DNA of 64,000 bases from Hyphomicrobiales bacterium (GTDB taxonomy: Bacteria > Pseudomonadota > Alphaproteobacteria > Rhizobiales > Rhizobiaceae). This document shows, one piece after another, positions 31,085 through 39,538 of this stretch (position 1 is its first letter; the number at the start of each line of letters is the position of its first letter). The notes under the pieces were generated by a model. That model was not told the origin of the DNA, did no database searches, and saw only the letters and a program-made list of their open reading frames with translations. The DNA lies in assembly GCA_900472295.1 (NCBI GenBank), contig UCIA01000002.1:896290-960289 (forward strand), read 5' to 3'. The position numbers were made by a program, and so were the translations under genes.

Positions 31085-31133
31085 TAGAGCAATTCCAGGA
31101 AAAGTGTACGCGGTTTTCCGTCCGGAATTGCGC
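31085..31133. repeat. rhizobial intergenic palindrome (TAGAGCAATTCC type)
   Basis: Arms TAGAGCAATTCC and GGAATTGC face each other about 30 bases apart. This resembles the TAGAGC-ended repeats scattered in rhizobial intergenic DNA. One of two in the degP upstream region. Confidence 0.6.
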
Positions 31134-31147
31134 AAGAAACAAAGAGA

Positions 31148-31188
31148 TAGAGCGGTTCGCCCTTTCCGTGAAACGGCGAACCGCTCTA
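31148..31188. repeat. perfect-arm intergenic palindrome (TAGAGCGGTTCG type)
   Basis: TAGAGCGGTTCG is mirrored by CGAACCGCTCTA with a 17-base core. It lies 12 bases beyond the DUF2065 stop and can form a strong hairpin, so it may end that transcript even without a T-run. Confidence 0.65.
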
Positions 31189-31200
31189 GATCGACCGTCG

Positions 31201-31386
31201 TCAGCCACGCACCAGCCAGACAATGCCGACGCCAATGGCGAGCGCCGCCAGCCCGACGATGCGCAGCGTATTCTCCGGCATCGACAGCACTTCTGCGGCA
31301 AGTCTTTTGGCGAGGCCGGGAAAACCGCCATAGACCAGGCCCTCGACGACGAGGACCAGGCCTATGGCTGCAAAGAAATCCTGCAC
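31201..31386 (-). CDS. DUF2065 (YjeT-like) small membrane protein
   Basis: A 61-residue protein with two hydrophobic segments (FFAAIGLVLVVEGLVYGG and LRIVGLAALAIGVGIVWL), the form of DUF2065 (PF09838). The best start is GTG at 31384-31386, four bases after the hflC stop. DUF2065 genes usually follow hflKC, and this position supports the call. Function unknown, probably linked to the membrane protease modulators. An upstream in-frame start at 31545 would run through hflC and is not credible. Confidence 0.85.
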   Translation of the reverse strand: MQDFFAAIGLVLVVEGLVYGGFPGLAKRLAAEVLSMPENTLRIVGLAALAIGVGIVWLVRG

Positions 31387-31390
31387 CGCC

Positions 31391-32332
31391 CTACTGGGCG
31401 GGAGCAGGTTGTGCGGCAGGCGGTGCCGGCGGCGCTGCCGGCTTTGCGTCCGTACCATCCGGGCTGCGGAAGAAGCGGAAGAACTCCGAGCTCGGCGACA
31501 GAACCATCGTCGTCCCGGTGTTGTCCAGCGCCGTGCCATAGGCATTCATCGACCGGTAGAAGTCGAAGAACGCCGGATCGCGCTTGTAGGCATCGGCAAA
31601 GGTCGCACTGCGCTGGGCTTCGCCCTCACCGCGCAGGATTTCCGATTCCTTGCGCGCCTCGGCGACGATTTCCACCACTTCGCGGTCGGCGCGGGCGGTG
31701 ATGCGCTGCGCGGCCTCTTTACCGCGTGCCCTCAGCCGTTCGGCTTCGGCCAGTCGTTCGGCCTTCATGCGGTCGAAGGTCTGCTGCGACACCTCAGCCG
31801 TCAGGTCGGTCCGGCGGATGCGCACATCCTCGATCTGCAGGCCGAGCGACGTCGCGTCGGGCCTCAGCTGATCGCGCACTTCGCGCATCATCACGGCCCG
31901 CTCTTCCGAGAGTGCCGCTTCGAAATCGCGCAGACCGTAGACACGGCGCAACGCCGCATCGAGACGCGTCCGCAGCCGGGCCTCGGCCAGTGCGATCTGA
32001 CCGGACACGGCGGAGCGGAACACGCGCGGATCCGAGATGCGGTAAGCGATGAAAGCGTCGACCTCGTAGAACTTGCCGCCCGAAACCTGGACGCGGATGT
32101 TGTCGAGATCGAAACGCAGCACCCTGTTTTCGATCAGTTGCACGCTGTCAGCATCGAAGAATGCGAAAGGCGCCTTGAAATAGATGCCGGGTTCATTCTT
32201 GACGTCGACGATCTCGCCGAACCGCAGCACGAGCGCTTGCTGGCGCGCGTTGACCACGAAGACCGAGGAGTAGAGCAGGAACAGAAGCACGGCCGCGATG
32301 ACGGCCAGGATGGGAAGACGGTTAGCCATCAC
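31391..32332 (-). CDS. hflC: HflC, membrane protease modulator (SPFH/prohibitin)
   Basis: A 313-residue SPFH protein with a single N-terminal membrane helix (residues 8-26). Then come FVVNARQQALVLRFGEIV and the prohibitin domain, and a Lys/Glu-rich coiled coil near 200-250 (RMKAERLAEAERLRARGKEAAQ). A Pro/Ala-rich tail ends the protein. With HflK it forms a periplasmic-facing cage around FtsH and tempers its proteolysis. The ATG at 32330-32332 overlaps the hflK stop (ATGA). Confidence 0.96.
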   Translation of the reverse strand: MMANRLPILAVIAAVLLFLLYSSVFVVNARQQALVLRFGEIVDVKNEPGIYFKAPFAFFDADSVQLIENRVLRFDLDNIRVQVSGGKFYEVDAFIAYRISDPRVFRSAVSGQIALAEARLRTRLDAALRRVYGLRDFEAALSEERAVMMREVRDQLRPDATSLGLQIEDVRIRRTDLTAEVSQQTFDRMKAERLAEAERLRARGKEAAQRITARADREVVEIVAEARKESEILRGEGEAQRSATFADAYKRDPAFFDFYRSMNAYGTALDNTGTTMVLSPSSEFFRFFRSPDGTDAKPAAPPAPPAAQPAPAQ

Positions 32333-33453
32333 TGGGTACCTCCGGTCGTGGCGCCAAGGGGCGCCGGCGCCTTCTGCTGCAGTGCCGGCAGCGGCAGGTA
32401 GGGAACGACCCCTTGCCCATTGCCCTGTTCGACGATGACCTTGCTGGAGTCTTTCAGGACCTTCTCCATCGTTTCCAGATAGAGGCGCTTGCGCGTCACA
32501 TCGGGCGCCTTGGCATATTCGTCATAGACCGAGATGAAGCGTTGCGCCTCGCCTTCGGCCTCCTGCACGACACGGTTCTTGTAGGCGGCCGCATCTTCGC
32601 GGACCTGTGCGGCCTCGCCGCGCGCCTGACCGAGTTTCTGGTTGGAATATTGGTTGGCCTGCTCGACGAACTTGTCCTCGTCCTGCTCGGCGCGCTGCAC
32701 TTCGTCGAAGGCATCGGCCACTTCACGCGGCGGCGCCGCGTCCTCGATCGACACCGCGTTGACGTTCAGGCCGGCCTTGTAGCCGTCCAGCGTCGTCTGG
32801 ATGATTTCACGCACCGAGGCGGCGATGCCCTGGCGGTCGTCGCGGAAGATGTCCTGGGCCGGTCGCCGGCCGACGGCTTCTCGCATGGCGCTTTCAGCGA
32901 CCTGCTGCAGCATGCCTTCGGGGTCGGAGACATCGAACAGATAGGCCCGGGGATCGGAGACCTGATAGGCCACCGAGAACTGGACGTTGACGATGTTCTG
33001 GTCGCCGGTAAGCATCAGCCCGGACGTGTTGCCGCTCGTCGCGCCGCCACCACCGATATCGACGAGCTGCTCGGCGATGTTGGCGGTTTCGACGGTTTCG
33101 ATCGGCCACCAATGGAAATGCAGGCCGGGCTGCGAGAGCTCCGCCTTCGGCGTGCCGAAGCGCAATTCGACCGCAACTTCGTCAGGCTGCACGGTGTAGA
33201 CCGCCTTGAACGCCCACAGCACAATCAGTGCTGCAGCGATCAGCGCGAAGACCGCCGGGCTGGCGCCGCCGCCGCCGGGCAGCGCACGCCGCAGCCGATC
33301 CTGGCCGCGGCGGATGATGTCTTCGAGATCGGGAGGTGTTCCCTGCGGGCCGCTGGGCCCCTTTGGTCCCTGCCCCCAGGGTCCTTGATTGTTACCGCCG
33401 CCGCCGCCGCCCCATGGGCCACCGCCACCGCCACCTTTGTCGTTCCAGGGCAT
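32329..33453 (-). CDS. hflK: HflK, membrane protease modulator (SPFH/prohibitin)
   Basis: A 374-residue partner of HflC. The N-terminus is Gly-rich (MPWNDKGGGGGG...), as in other HflK. A membrane helix (about 80-100) is followed by TVQPDEVAVELRFGTPK and the SPFH domain, then a long coiled coil (EQANQYSNQKLGQARGEAAQ). The start at 33451-33453 has AAAGGACA upstream, clearly better than the frame's upstream opening at 33585. First gene of the hflK-hflC-DUF2065 operon. Confidence 0.95.
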   Translation of the reverse strand: MPWNDKGGGGGGPWGGGGGGNNQGPWGQGPKGPSGPQGTPPDLEDIIRRGQDRLRRALPGGGGASPAVFALIAAALIVLWAFKAVYTVQPDEVAVELRFGTPKAELSQPGLHFHWWPIETVETANIAEQLVDIGGGGATSGNTSGLMLTGDQNIVNVQFSVAYQVSDPRAYLFDVSDPEGMLQQVAESAMREAVGRRPAQDIFRDDRQGIAASVREIIQTTLDGYKAGLNVNAVSIEDAAPPREVADAFDEVQRAEQDEDKFVEQANQYSNQKLGQARGEAAQVREDAAAYKNRVVQEAEGEAQRFISVYDEYAKAPDVTRKRLYLETMEKVLKDSSKVIVEQGNGQGVVPYLPLPALQQKAPAPLGATTGGTQ

Positions 33454-33607
33454 AAATGTCCTTTCGCTTGGAATTCCCTCAGCGCCGGCCTTCCGGCGCA
33501 AAAATCCAGTTGTTCTTCTATAGGGACGCCGCGACGCGCTTTCAACGCGATCCGGCACCGCAACGTCCGATTTGGGCCGCTGCAAGCAGCAAAATCAGAT
33601 AAGTCGT

Positions 33608-34222
33608 CTATGAATGCGGCGTATTGTCGAGCGGCAGGCACCAAATGGCAAAAAGCGGCTTGGCCTCCGCGCGCATGGCATGAACGATGTCAGGTGGATT
33701 ATAGACCACCCCGCCGACGCCCGGCTCATGCCATGCATCGGCATTCTGTCGCCACTCCCCTTGCGAGAGGACAAGGTAAAGCTCCTCCGGCGGGTGACGG
33801 TGGTCGGGGTAGGTCGTGTGCGGCGCCATGACCGAGACTCCGATCTCGAAAGTGCTGCTGGGGACGAAGCCGCCCGGACCGACGATGAAGGAATCGGCGT
33901 AATTCTGCGCCAGCACCGCCGACTTGCGACGCTCTGCCTGATTGTTCCAATTGAGATGCGGTTCAATGTCACGCAGGGTGGCAGCGAGCTTGCCGAGATT
34001 GCCGCCGATCTTTTCGAGGTCGGCAAAGCACTCCGCAAGATGGCGACAGGCCGGTTGACGTTGGGGCGCCTCACCGCTTGTCTGGAGCGTTTCCAGCGTC
34101 CAGTTGCCAAAAATCCGCCGATGCGCAGCCTCACGCGCCGGGTCATTTCCAAGGCGCGAGCCCATCTCCGCGCTGAGCAAATCCATGAAAGTGTGGAGCG
34201 GCGGCTGATGCTTGTCCGTCAT
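33608..34222 (-). CDS. DMSP-lyase-like cupin (DddQ/DddL family)
   Basis: A 204-residue protein. A helical N-terminal half precedes a single cupin. The metal and catalytic positions in DddQ/DddL-type lyases (cupin-DLL superfamily, PF16867) are present here: H141-x-H143, E147, Y149 in PDHRHPPEELYLVLSQGEW, and H181 in NPPDIVHAMR. The cupin-DLL proteins cleave dimethylsulfoniopropionate in marine bacteria. Non-marine relatives exist with no known substrate, so this is a family call, not a proof of DMSP lysis. It lies between hflK and an AT-rich folA, on the same strand as both. Confidence 0.75.
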   Translation of the reverse strand: MTDKHQPPLHTFMDLLSAEMGSRLGNDPAREAAHRRIFGNWTLETLQTSGEAPQRQPACRHLAECFADLEKIGGNLGKLAATLRDIEPHLNWNNQAERRKSAVLAQNYADSFIVGPGGFVPSSTFEIGVSVMAPHTTYPDHRHPPEELYLVLSQGEWRQNADAWHEPGVGGVVYNPPDIVHAMRAEAKPLFAIWCLPLDNTPHS

Positions 34223-34295
34223 GGAGAAACCTGTGTGTGGCTGGGAAGCGCCTTACGAGAACCCTTTGTGTCGCCCACGCAGCTAGGCGCGACAG

Positions 34296-34961
34296 TTAAA
34301 GCTCTGACAAAAGATCCAACTGAGACGGCTCCAAAACAGTCTCAGGATTTGAACGCTCCATCATGGCCTCGTATCTGGCCCACGCATCCCAGACGGCTCT
34401 CTCATCAGCTGAAAATTCGTTCTTCGACGCGAACCGATGGAATGGCTTTCGCCTAACGATACAAGAAATTCTAAAGGCGTAGTCATCCGCTTCTGACTTT
34501 GGGAATTCCTTCTCAAATCGAAACCACCACTCCCTACCATCAAATTCCCGTTCGAATTTAGCATCCCCGTTTATTGGGCCACTAAATACGTCAGTCAAAA
34601 AAACAATATTTATGTATTTATGAAATATATTATATATCTCTTCTCCACCTATTACAAAGAATTCCTTTTTTAAATTTATTATCGAGTACTGATCGGCGAG
34701 AAGTAGTGCCGTTTCCGGATTTGGCGCCCATTTTACATTCTCGGTATCCTCTATTAAATGCCGAGATAAAATGATATTTCGCCTATTTGGCAGAGGCCGA
34801 CCAATGGACTCGAATGTTTTCCGCCCCATTATGACGGCATGACCTTGAGTGCGGCTTTTAAAATGCTTTAGGTCTGTCCCTAAGTGCCATGGGAGCGTGT
34901 TTTCTACGCCGATAATTTTGTCCGGATAGCTCCGAGCCACAAGAGAAGTGGCGGAAGGCAT
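34296..34961 (-). CDS. folA: dihydrofolate reductase, low-GC, with C-terminal extension
   Basis: A 221-residue DHFR, which reduces dihydrofolate to tetrahydrofolate. It shows GVENTLPWHLGTDLKHFK, the cofactor motif VIMGRKTFESIGRPLPNR, IILSR and the FFVIGGEEIY loop. The family is usually 160-170 residues, so the C-terminal 50 residues are extra. Codons are strikingly AT-rich (many ATA, TTA and AAA) against GC-rich neighbours, which suggests acquisition from another lineage. The start is ATG 34959-34961 (MPSATSLVARS); a TTG at 34985 is an alternative. Sits between hflK and thyA, where rhizobia normally keep their own folA. Confidence 0.9.
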   Translation of the reverse strand: MPSATSLVARSYPDKIIGVENTLPWHLGTDLKHFKSRTQGHAVIMGRKTFESIGRPLPNRRNIILSRHLIEDTENVKWAPNPETALLLADQYSIINLKKEFFVIGGEEIYNIFHKYINIVFLTDVFSGPINGDAKFEREFDGREWWFRFEKEFPKSEADDYAFRISCIVRRKPFHRFASKNEFSADERAVWDAWARYEAMMERSNPETVLEPSQLDLLSEL

Positions 34962-35523
34962 TCTCGTTCTAGGCTTGCCCGACAATCAAATCCCCAAGGC
35001 TGTGCAATGCAAAACAGTCAGATCGCATCTAGCAACATAACAGCCGGCTCGTCGCAAATTTCAGTGCCTCTTGCAATCTCTTAGCCAAAAGCAGACCGCC
35101 GTCACGGCCGATAACGCCATTCTCAGCGATGGCTACATAGATCGCGACGTCCATCAGTTGCCATTCTCGGCGTCGCTGCGCGACAGGATCAGGCCGCCGG
35201 TGCTGAGTTCGGCGGTCGTATCATTGGCCAATACGGGCGCAGATGAAAGCGACAACGCAGCGGTCGGTACATATCGAAACATCAAAGCTCTCTCGGCTGG
35301 AATGCGCGCGACCCTAGAGCATGATGCCGAAAAGTGTGAAGTGGTTTTTGGGCGACATCATGCTCTATCTCTTAATTTAGAGACGGATTCAGACTTCAGG
35401 TCGAACAGACCTGAAGCCATCCGGCTCTACGGTTTCCATGTGGCGTTTCAAAGCCCTTCCGCTACCGCAGGAGCATCGGGACGGTCTGGACTAACAGGTT
35501 TCGATCGGGCAGGAGTTCGCTCC
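34962..35523. other. 562-bp region between folA and cobF
   Basis: No supported gene. It holds the presumptive folA promoter on the AT-rich side and a palindromic repeat at 35315-35367. The frame open upstream of cobF from 35071 lacks coding character. No cobalamin riboswitch pattern was found in front of cobF. Confidence 0.6.
35315..35367. repeat. rhizobial intergenic palindrome (TAGAGCATGATG type)
   Basis: TAGAGCATGATG faces CATCATGCTCTA with a 29-base core containing CGAAAAGTGTGAAGTGG. A similar GAAAAGTGT core occurs at 31085-31133, so the two belong to one repeat family. Confidence 0.7.
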
Positions 35524-36285
35524 ATGCGTACGCTTCTCGTCATCGGCATCGGCGCCGGCAATCCCGATCATATGACCGTGCAGGCCATAGATGGCCTAAA
35601 CCGGGCGGACGTCCTGTTTATTCCCGACAAGGGCGCGAAAAAGAACGACCTTGCTGAATTGCGGCGCCAGATCTGTGACCGCTTCGTCACCAACCCGAAC
35701 TCGCACCGGGTCGAGTTCGACGTGCCGGTGCGCGCCGAGCCGGCGCCATCCTATCGTTCGACCGTTGACGACTGGCACGAAGCGATCGCTGAAATCTATG
35801 AAGGCCTGATCCGCGACGAGCTTGTCGAAGACGGCTGCGGCGCCTTCCTGATCTGGGGCGACCCTTCACTCTATGACAGCGCGCTGCGCATCCTCGAGCG
35901 CGTGCGCCTGAGGGGCAATGTCGCCTTCGAACTGGAGGTCATTCCCGGCATAACCGCCGTCCAGGCGCTTGCCGCCAGCCACAAAATGGCGCTGAACCGC
36001 ATCGGCGACCCCGTGCTGATCACCACCGGCCGTCGCCTGACTGAAGAAGGCATGCCGCAAAATGCCGGCAGCGCCGTGGTCATGCTCGACGGCAAATGCG
36101 CCTTCAACACGATTGCAGACAAGGATTTGGTGATCCACTGGGGCGCCTATCTCGGCACGCCTGATGAGATCATCATTTCAGGGCGCCTCGGCGATGTCGG
36201 CGCTGAGATTGAGAGAACCCGCGAAGAAGCCCGCAAGAAGAAGGGCTGGATCATGGATACGTATCTGCTGCGAAAGCGGGAGTAG
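35524..36285 (+). CDS. cobF: precorrin-6A synthase (deacetylating)
   Basis: A 253-residue S-adenosylmethionine methyltransferase of aerobic cobalamin synthesis. It methylates precorrin-5 at C1 with loss of acetate. Signatures are TLLVIGIGAGNPDHMTVQAI, GCGAFLIWGDPSLYDSALRIL and the FELEVIPGITAVQALAASHK motif. The ATG at 35524 begins exactly at the family start. It stands alone, away from any other cob gene in the window. It is convergent with the modE-like gene across a tandem-repeat hairpin. Confidence 0.93.
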   Translation: MRTLLVIGIGAGNPDHMTVQAIDGLNRADVLFIPDKGAKKNDLAELRRQICDRFVTNPNSHRVEFDVPVRAEPAPSYRSTVDDWHEAIAEIYEGLIRDELVEDGCGAFLIWGDPSLYDSALRILERVRLRGNVAFELEVIPGITAVQALAASHKMALNRIGDPVLITTGRRLTEEGMPQNAGSAVVMLDGKCAFNTIADKDLVIHWGAYLGTPDEIIISGRLGDVGAEIERTREEARKKKGWIMDTYLLRKRE

Positions 36286-36291
36286 GCAGTA

Positions 36292-36407
36292 GGGGAATTG
36301 AAGAATTGAGGAACTGAAGAATTGGTGAAAAGGGCATTCTTCAATTCTTCAATTCTTCAATTCTTCAATTCTTCAATTCTTCAATTCCCCAGTTCTTCAA
36401 TTCCTCC
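36292..36407. repeat. octamer tandem repeat with inverted half, between cobF and modE
   Basis: ATTCTTCA is repeated six times without interruption at 36336-36383, then three degenerate copies to 36407. Upstream, 36292-36324 carries the complementary GAAGAATT/GAACTGAAG series, so the RNA can fold into a long stem. It fills the gap between the convergent cobF and modE stops and could terminate both. Copy number is expected to vary between strains. Confidence 0.75.
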
Positions 36408-36409
36408 CC

Positions 36410-36751
36410 TCACCCCGCATCGATCTCGGCCTGCAGTGCCTCCATATGCGTCGAGGCTGCCGCCGCCGCCGCCCGCTCTATAGCCCGAAAACGACTGACC
36501 ACTGCCAGCCCGACCGAGGTCAGCTGAGCGCCGCCGCCCTTCCTGCCGCCGGTCTGCGCCGCCACCAGCGGCTTGCCGAACACCCGGTTCATGTCTTCGA
36601 CCAGGTCCCAGGCGTGCTTGTAGGACATCTCCATGCCGCGCGCGGCGGCCGAGATCGAACCGAAAGTGGCGATCTGCTCCAGCAATTCGATCTTGCCCGG
36701 ACCGATGCGCCCGTCCGGATCGAGATTTATCCGCAAACTCAGCGACGGCAT
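36410..36751 (-). CDS. modE: ModE-type molybdate-responsive regulator, DNA-binding domain only
   Basis: A 113-residue winged-helix protein with the ModE/LysR N-terminal pattern: GPGKIELLEQIATFGSISAAARGMEMSYKHAWDLV, then GGRKGGGAQLTSVGLAVV. The two C-terminal molybdate-binding (Mop) domains of Escherichia coli ModE are missing, as in several alphaproteobacterial versions. The ATG at 36749-36751 follows a perfect GGAGGAG site. It is last in the modABC order, 82 bases after modC. It is expected to repress modABC through the site at 39515-39538. Confidence 0.85.
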   Translation of the reverse strand: MPSLSLRINLDPDGRIGPGKIELLEQIATFGSISAAARGMEMSYKHAWDLVEDMNRVFGKPLVAAQTGGRKGGGAQLTSVGLAVVSRFRAIERAAAAAASTHMEALQAEIDAG

Positions 36752-36833
36752 TTTTGCTCCTCCGCGGTCACGCCCGGTCTCCATATTAGAAGCTCTTTAG
36801 CAACACCGCTATTCCAAAAAGACATAGCGATGC

Positions 36834-37946
36834 TCAGCCATCCGCTTCGATCGGCAGACCGACGGCGGTATTGGCGCGGTCGAAGCTCACCGTCTTGACC
36901 ACCGCAAACACCTTGCCCCCCAACTTGAGATCCAGCGTTTGCCTGGACAGCTCGGTGATGCGGGCAAGCACCGTTGCGCCGTTGCAGTCGATGCCGATCT
37001 CGACCGTCGGCCCCTCGCCCGGACTGATCGCGACAATGGTACCCGGCAGGATGTTGAGGGCGCTGAGGCCTTTCGGCTGCTCGGTGGCGATCATCACGTC
37101 GCGGGCGCGGATGCGGATGCGCACCGGCGCGCCTACCGCAATCGCCAGAAGCGGCACCCGGATTTCGCCCGCCGCCGAGCCGAGCACGCTCATGCCGAAC
37201 GCCTCATCATGGCGCAGCACCTTGGTGTCGAGCACAGCACCCCCCTCGCCGCGTTCTTCCGCCGGTAGCAAATCAAGCCGCTGCATGATTGCGCCGGTCG
37301 CGCCGGAAGCCGCGACCTTGCCCTGCGCCATCACCACCACGTCGCTGGCCAGCCGCGCCACTTCGGCGACGGAATGGCTGACATAGACGATTGGAATTTT
37401 GGTCTCGTCGCGCAGCCGCTCGATATAGGGCAGGATCTCGGCCTTGCGCGCATCGTCGAGCGAGGCCAGCGGCTCGTCCATCAACAGCAGCTTCGGACTG
37501 GCCAGCAGCGCCCGGCCGATCGCCGCCCGCTGCTTCTCGCCGCCCGACAGTTTTGCCGGCCGCCGGTCAAGGAGATGGCCAATACCAAGCAGCTCGACGA
37601 CGGCGTCCATCTCGGCGTAGCGCTCCACCGCTGGCGTGAACCAGCGGCCATAGCGCAGATTGCCGGCGACGCTCATATGCGGAAACAGCCGCGCATCCTG
37701 GAACACCATGCCGATGCGGCGCTTGTGTTTCGGCACGAAGACGCCGGTATCCGTGTCGACGAGCACCCGGCCGTCGACCGCGATGCGGCCCTTGGTCGGC
37801 CGGATCAGCCCGGCAATCATGTTGATCAGCGTCGTCTTGCCGGAGCCCGAAGGCCCGAATAGCGCCGTCAGCCTCCCCGCGCTGTCGAAACGGGCGTCGA
37901 TGGCGAAATCGCCCAGCCGATGGCTGATGTCGACCGAGACGCTCAT
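36834..37946 (-). CDS. modC: molybdate ABC transporter ATP-binding protein
   Basis: A 370-residue ATPase. Walker A is FGPSGSGKTTLINMIAGL, the signature is LSGGEKQRAAIGRALL, and Walker B is LLLMDEPLASLD. C-terminal residues past 290 form the TOBE domain that senses or binds molybdate, with PGTIVAISPGEGPTVEIGI. It energises uptake through ModB. The ATG overlaps the modB stop (ATGA at 37943-37946). Confidence 0.96.
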   Translation of the reverse strand: MSVSVDISHRLGDFAIDARFDSAGRLTALFGPSGSGKTTLINMIAGLIRPTKGRIAVDGRVLVDTDTGVFVPKHKRRIGMVFQDARLFPHMSVAGNLRYGRWFTPAVERYAEMDAVVELLGIGHLLDRRPAKLSGGEKQRAAIGRALLASPKLLLMDEPLASLDDARKAEILPYIERLRDETKIPIVYVSHSVAEVARLASDVVVMAQGKVAASGATGAIMQRLDLLPAEERGEGGAVLDTKVLRHDEAFGMSVLGSAAGEIRVPLLAIAVGAPVRIRIRARDVMIATEQPKGLSALNILPGTIVAISPGEGPTVEIGIDCNGATVLARITELSRQTLDLKLGGKVFAVVKTVSFDRANTAVGLPIEADG

Positions 37947-38647
37947 TCGATGTCCATCCGCCGGCCGACGCGCCGCGCCAGCACTTCCGAGGCGACCAGT
38001 GCGGCCATTGAAATGATGATGGAGATCAGCGTCAGCCGGAGCGCGCCGTCATCGCCGCCCGGAACCTGGGTAAAGGTGTAGATCGCCGAAGGCAGCGTCT
38101 GCGTCTCGTTCGGGATGTTGGAAACGAAGGTGATGGTGGCGCCGAACTCGCCCATCGCCTTGGCGAAGGACAGGATGGAGCCGGCAATGAGCCCGGGAAG
38201 GATCAACGGCAGCGTGATGGTGGCGAAGACCCAGACAGGATTGGCGCCGAGTGTGCCCGCCGCCGCCTCCATCTTGCGATCGACCGCCTCGATCGACAGC
38301 CGGATCGCCCGTACCATCAGGGGAAACCCCATGATGCCGCAGGCCAATGCGGCGCCAGTCCAGCGAAACGAGAAGACAATGCCGAAATGCTCGGCCAGGA
38401 ATGCACCTGCCGGCCCGCGTCGGCCGAAGGTGAGCAGCAAGAGATAGCCGGTCACCACCGGCGGCAGGATCAGCGGCAGATGCACCACGCCGTTGAGCAG
38501 CGTCTTGCCCCAGAATTTTCCGCGGGCAAGCAGGAGCGCGATCGCGATGCCAGGCGGCAGGCTGAACAGCATTGCCACCGTGGCCACCTTGATCGACAGC
38601 CGGACCGCATTCCATTCGTCGGGAGTGAGGTCCAGCAGCCAGTTCAT
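37943..38647 (-). CDS. modB: molybdate ABC transporter permease
   Basis: A 234-residue inner-membrane permease with about five hydrophobic helices. The EAA-type coupling loop is AAGTLGANPVWVFATITLPL. The start at ATG 38645-38647 begins MNWLLDLTPDEWNAVRLS, as usual for the family. Gap to the modA stop is 25 bases and the overlap with modC is four bases. Confidence 0.96.
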   Translation of the reverse strand: MNWLLDLTPDEWNAVRLSIKVATVAMLFSLPPGIAIALLLARGKFWGKTLLNGVVHLPLILPPVVTGYLLLLTFGRRGPAGAFLAEHFGIVFSFRWTGAALACGIMGFPLMVRAIRLSIEAVDRKMEAAAGTLGANPVWVFATITLPLILPGLIAGSILSFAKAMGEFGATITFVSNIPNETQTLPSAIYTFTQVPGGDDGALRLTLISIIISMAALVASEVLARRVGRRMDIE

Positions 38648-38672
38648 GTCGTGAGGTAAAACCCCTTGGAAC

Positions 38673-39467
38673 TCAGTTGCTCGGCGCCAGGACCGTGAAA
38701 CCCTGTTCCCTGAACAGCTCGGCCGCCTTGGCGGACTGCAGGCACTTCAGGAAGGCCGGCGTATCCTTGTCCTTCGAATCCACGGTCTGGGCAACGGGGT
38801 AGATGATCGGCGGATGCGAATCCTCCGGGAAGGTGCCGATCACCTTGACGCCCTTGTCGGCATGCGCGTCGGTGGCATAGACGATGCCGAGCGCGGCCTC
38901 GCCTGTCGAAACCAGCTTCAGCGCGGCACGCACATTCTCAGCCTGCGCCACCTTGCCTTCGACCGACGACCAGACGCCGAGCGATTCAAGGGCGGCCTTG
39001 CCGTATTTGCCAGCCGGCACCGCCTTGAAGTCGCCCATGGCGAGCTTGCCGTCGCCGACCAGCTTGGCGAGGCCAAAACCATTCTCGATCTTGGTCTCGA
39101 CCTTGGAATCCTTCGGCGCCACCAGCACGATCTGGTTGCCGAGCAATTTCACCTCGGTGTCCGACTTGGTCAGCTTCTTGTCGGAGAGATATTTCATCCA
39201 GTCGAGATCGGCCGAGATGAAGACATCGGCCGGCGCCCCGCCCTCGATCTGCTTGGCCAGCGCCGAGCTCGCGGCGTAGGAAACAGTCGCGGCTTCGCCG
39301 ACATCGGCTTCGCAGGCCTTGTTGACGGCATCGAGCCCGTCCTTGAGGCTGGCCGCCGCAAACACGATCAGCTTGTCTTCCGCATGAGCCGCCGGCACCG
39401 CGGCCATCAGCGCTGCGGCAAAGCCGCCGAGGGCGAACGCCTTCAATCCAAAACCTTTGCCCGTCAT
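38673..39467 (-). CDS. modA: periplasmic molybdate-binding protein
   Basis: A 264-residue solute receptor. The signal peptide ends in AAVPAAHAED, cleaved near residue 29. The mature part has LIVFAAASLKDGLDAV, which binds the oxyanion, then SSALAKQIEGGAPADVFISAD and a final LFREQGFTVL. The start at ATG 39465-39467 follows AGGGAGAG. It is the first gene of modABC, controlled from the ModE box 48 bases upstream. Confidence 0.96.
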   Translation of the reverse strand: MTGKGFGLKAFALGGFAAALMAAVPAAHAEDKLIVFAAASLKDGLDAVNKACEADVGEAATVSYAASSALAKQIEGGAPADVFISADLDWMKYLSDKKLTKSDTEVKLLGNQIVLVAPKDSKVETKIENGFGLAKLVGDGKLAMGDFKAVPAGKYGKAALESLGVWSSVEGKVAQAENVRAALKLVSTGEAALGIVYATDAHADKGVKVIGTFPEDSHPPIIYPVAQTVDSKDKDTPAFLKCLQSAKAAELFREQGFTVLAPSN

Positions 39468-39514
39468 GAAAACTCTCCCTGGGTTTGAAATCCGCTCGCC
39501 TCGAAGCCTAGAAC

Positions 39515-39538
39515 CGATATATCCGGATGAATATAACA
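39515..39538. promoter_or_regulatory. ModE box
   Basis: CGATATAT at 39515-39522 and ATATAACA at 39531-39538 form an imperfect inverted repeat with an 8-base spacer, the layout of known ModE sites. It lies 48 bases from the modA start and 89 from the divergent mop start, so one site may serve both. Confidence 0.72.

Noticed and set aside
35071..35523. N-terminal extension of cobF by about 150 residues
   Set aside because: The upstream part is not conserved, contains a palindromic repeat at 35315-35367 and lacks coding character; the family start is at 35524.
35370..35523. Possible cobalamin riboswitch before cobF
   Set aside because: No B12-box or conserved core was recognisable.
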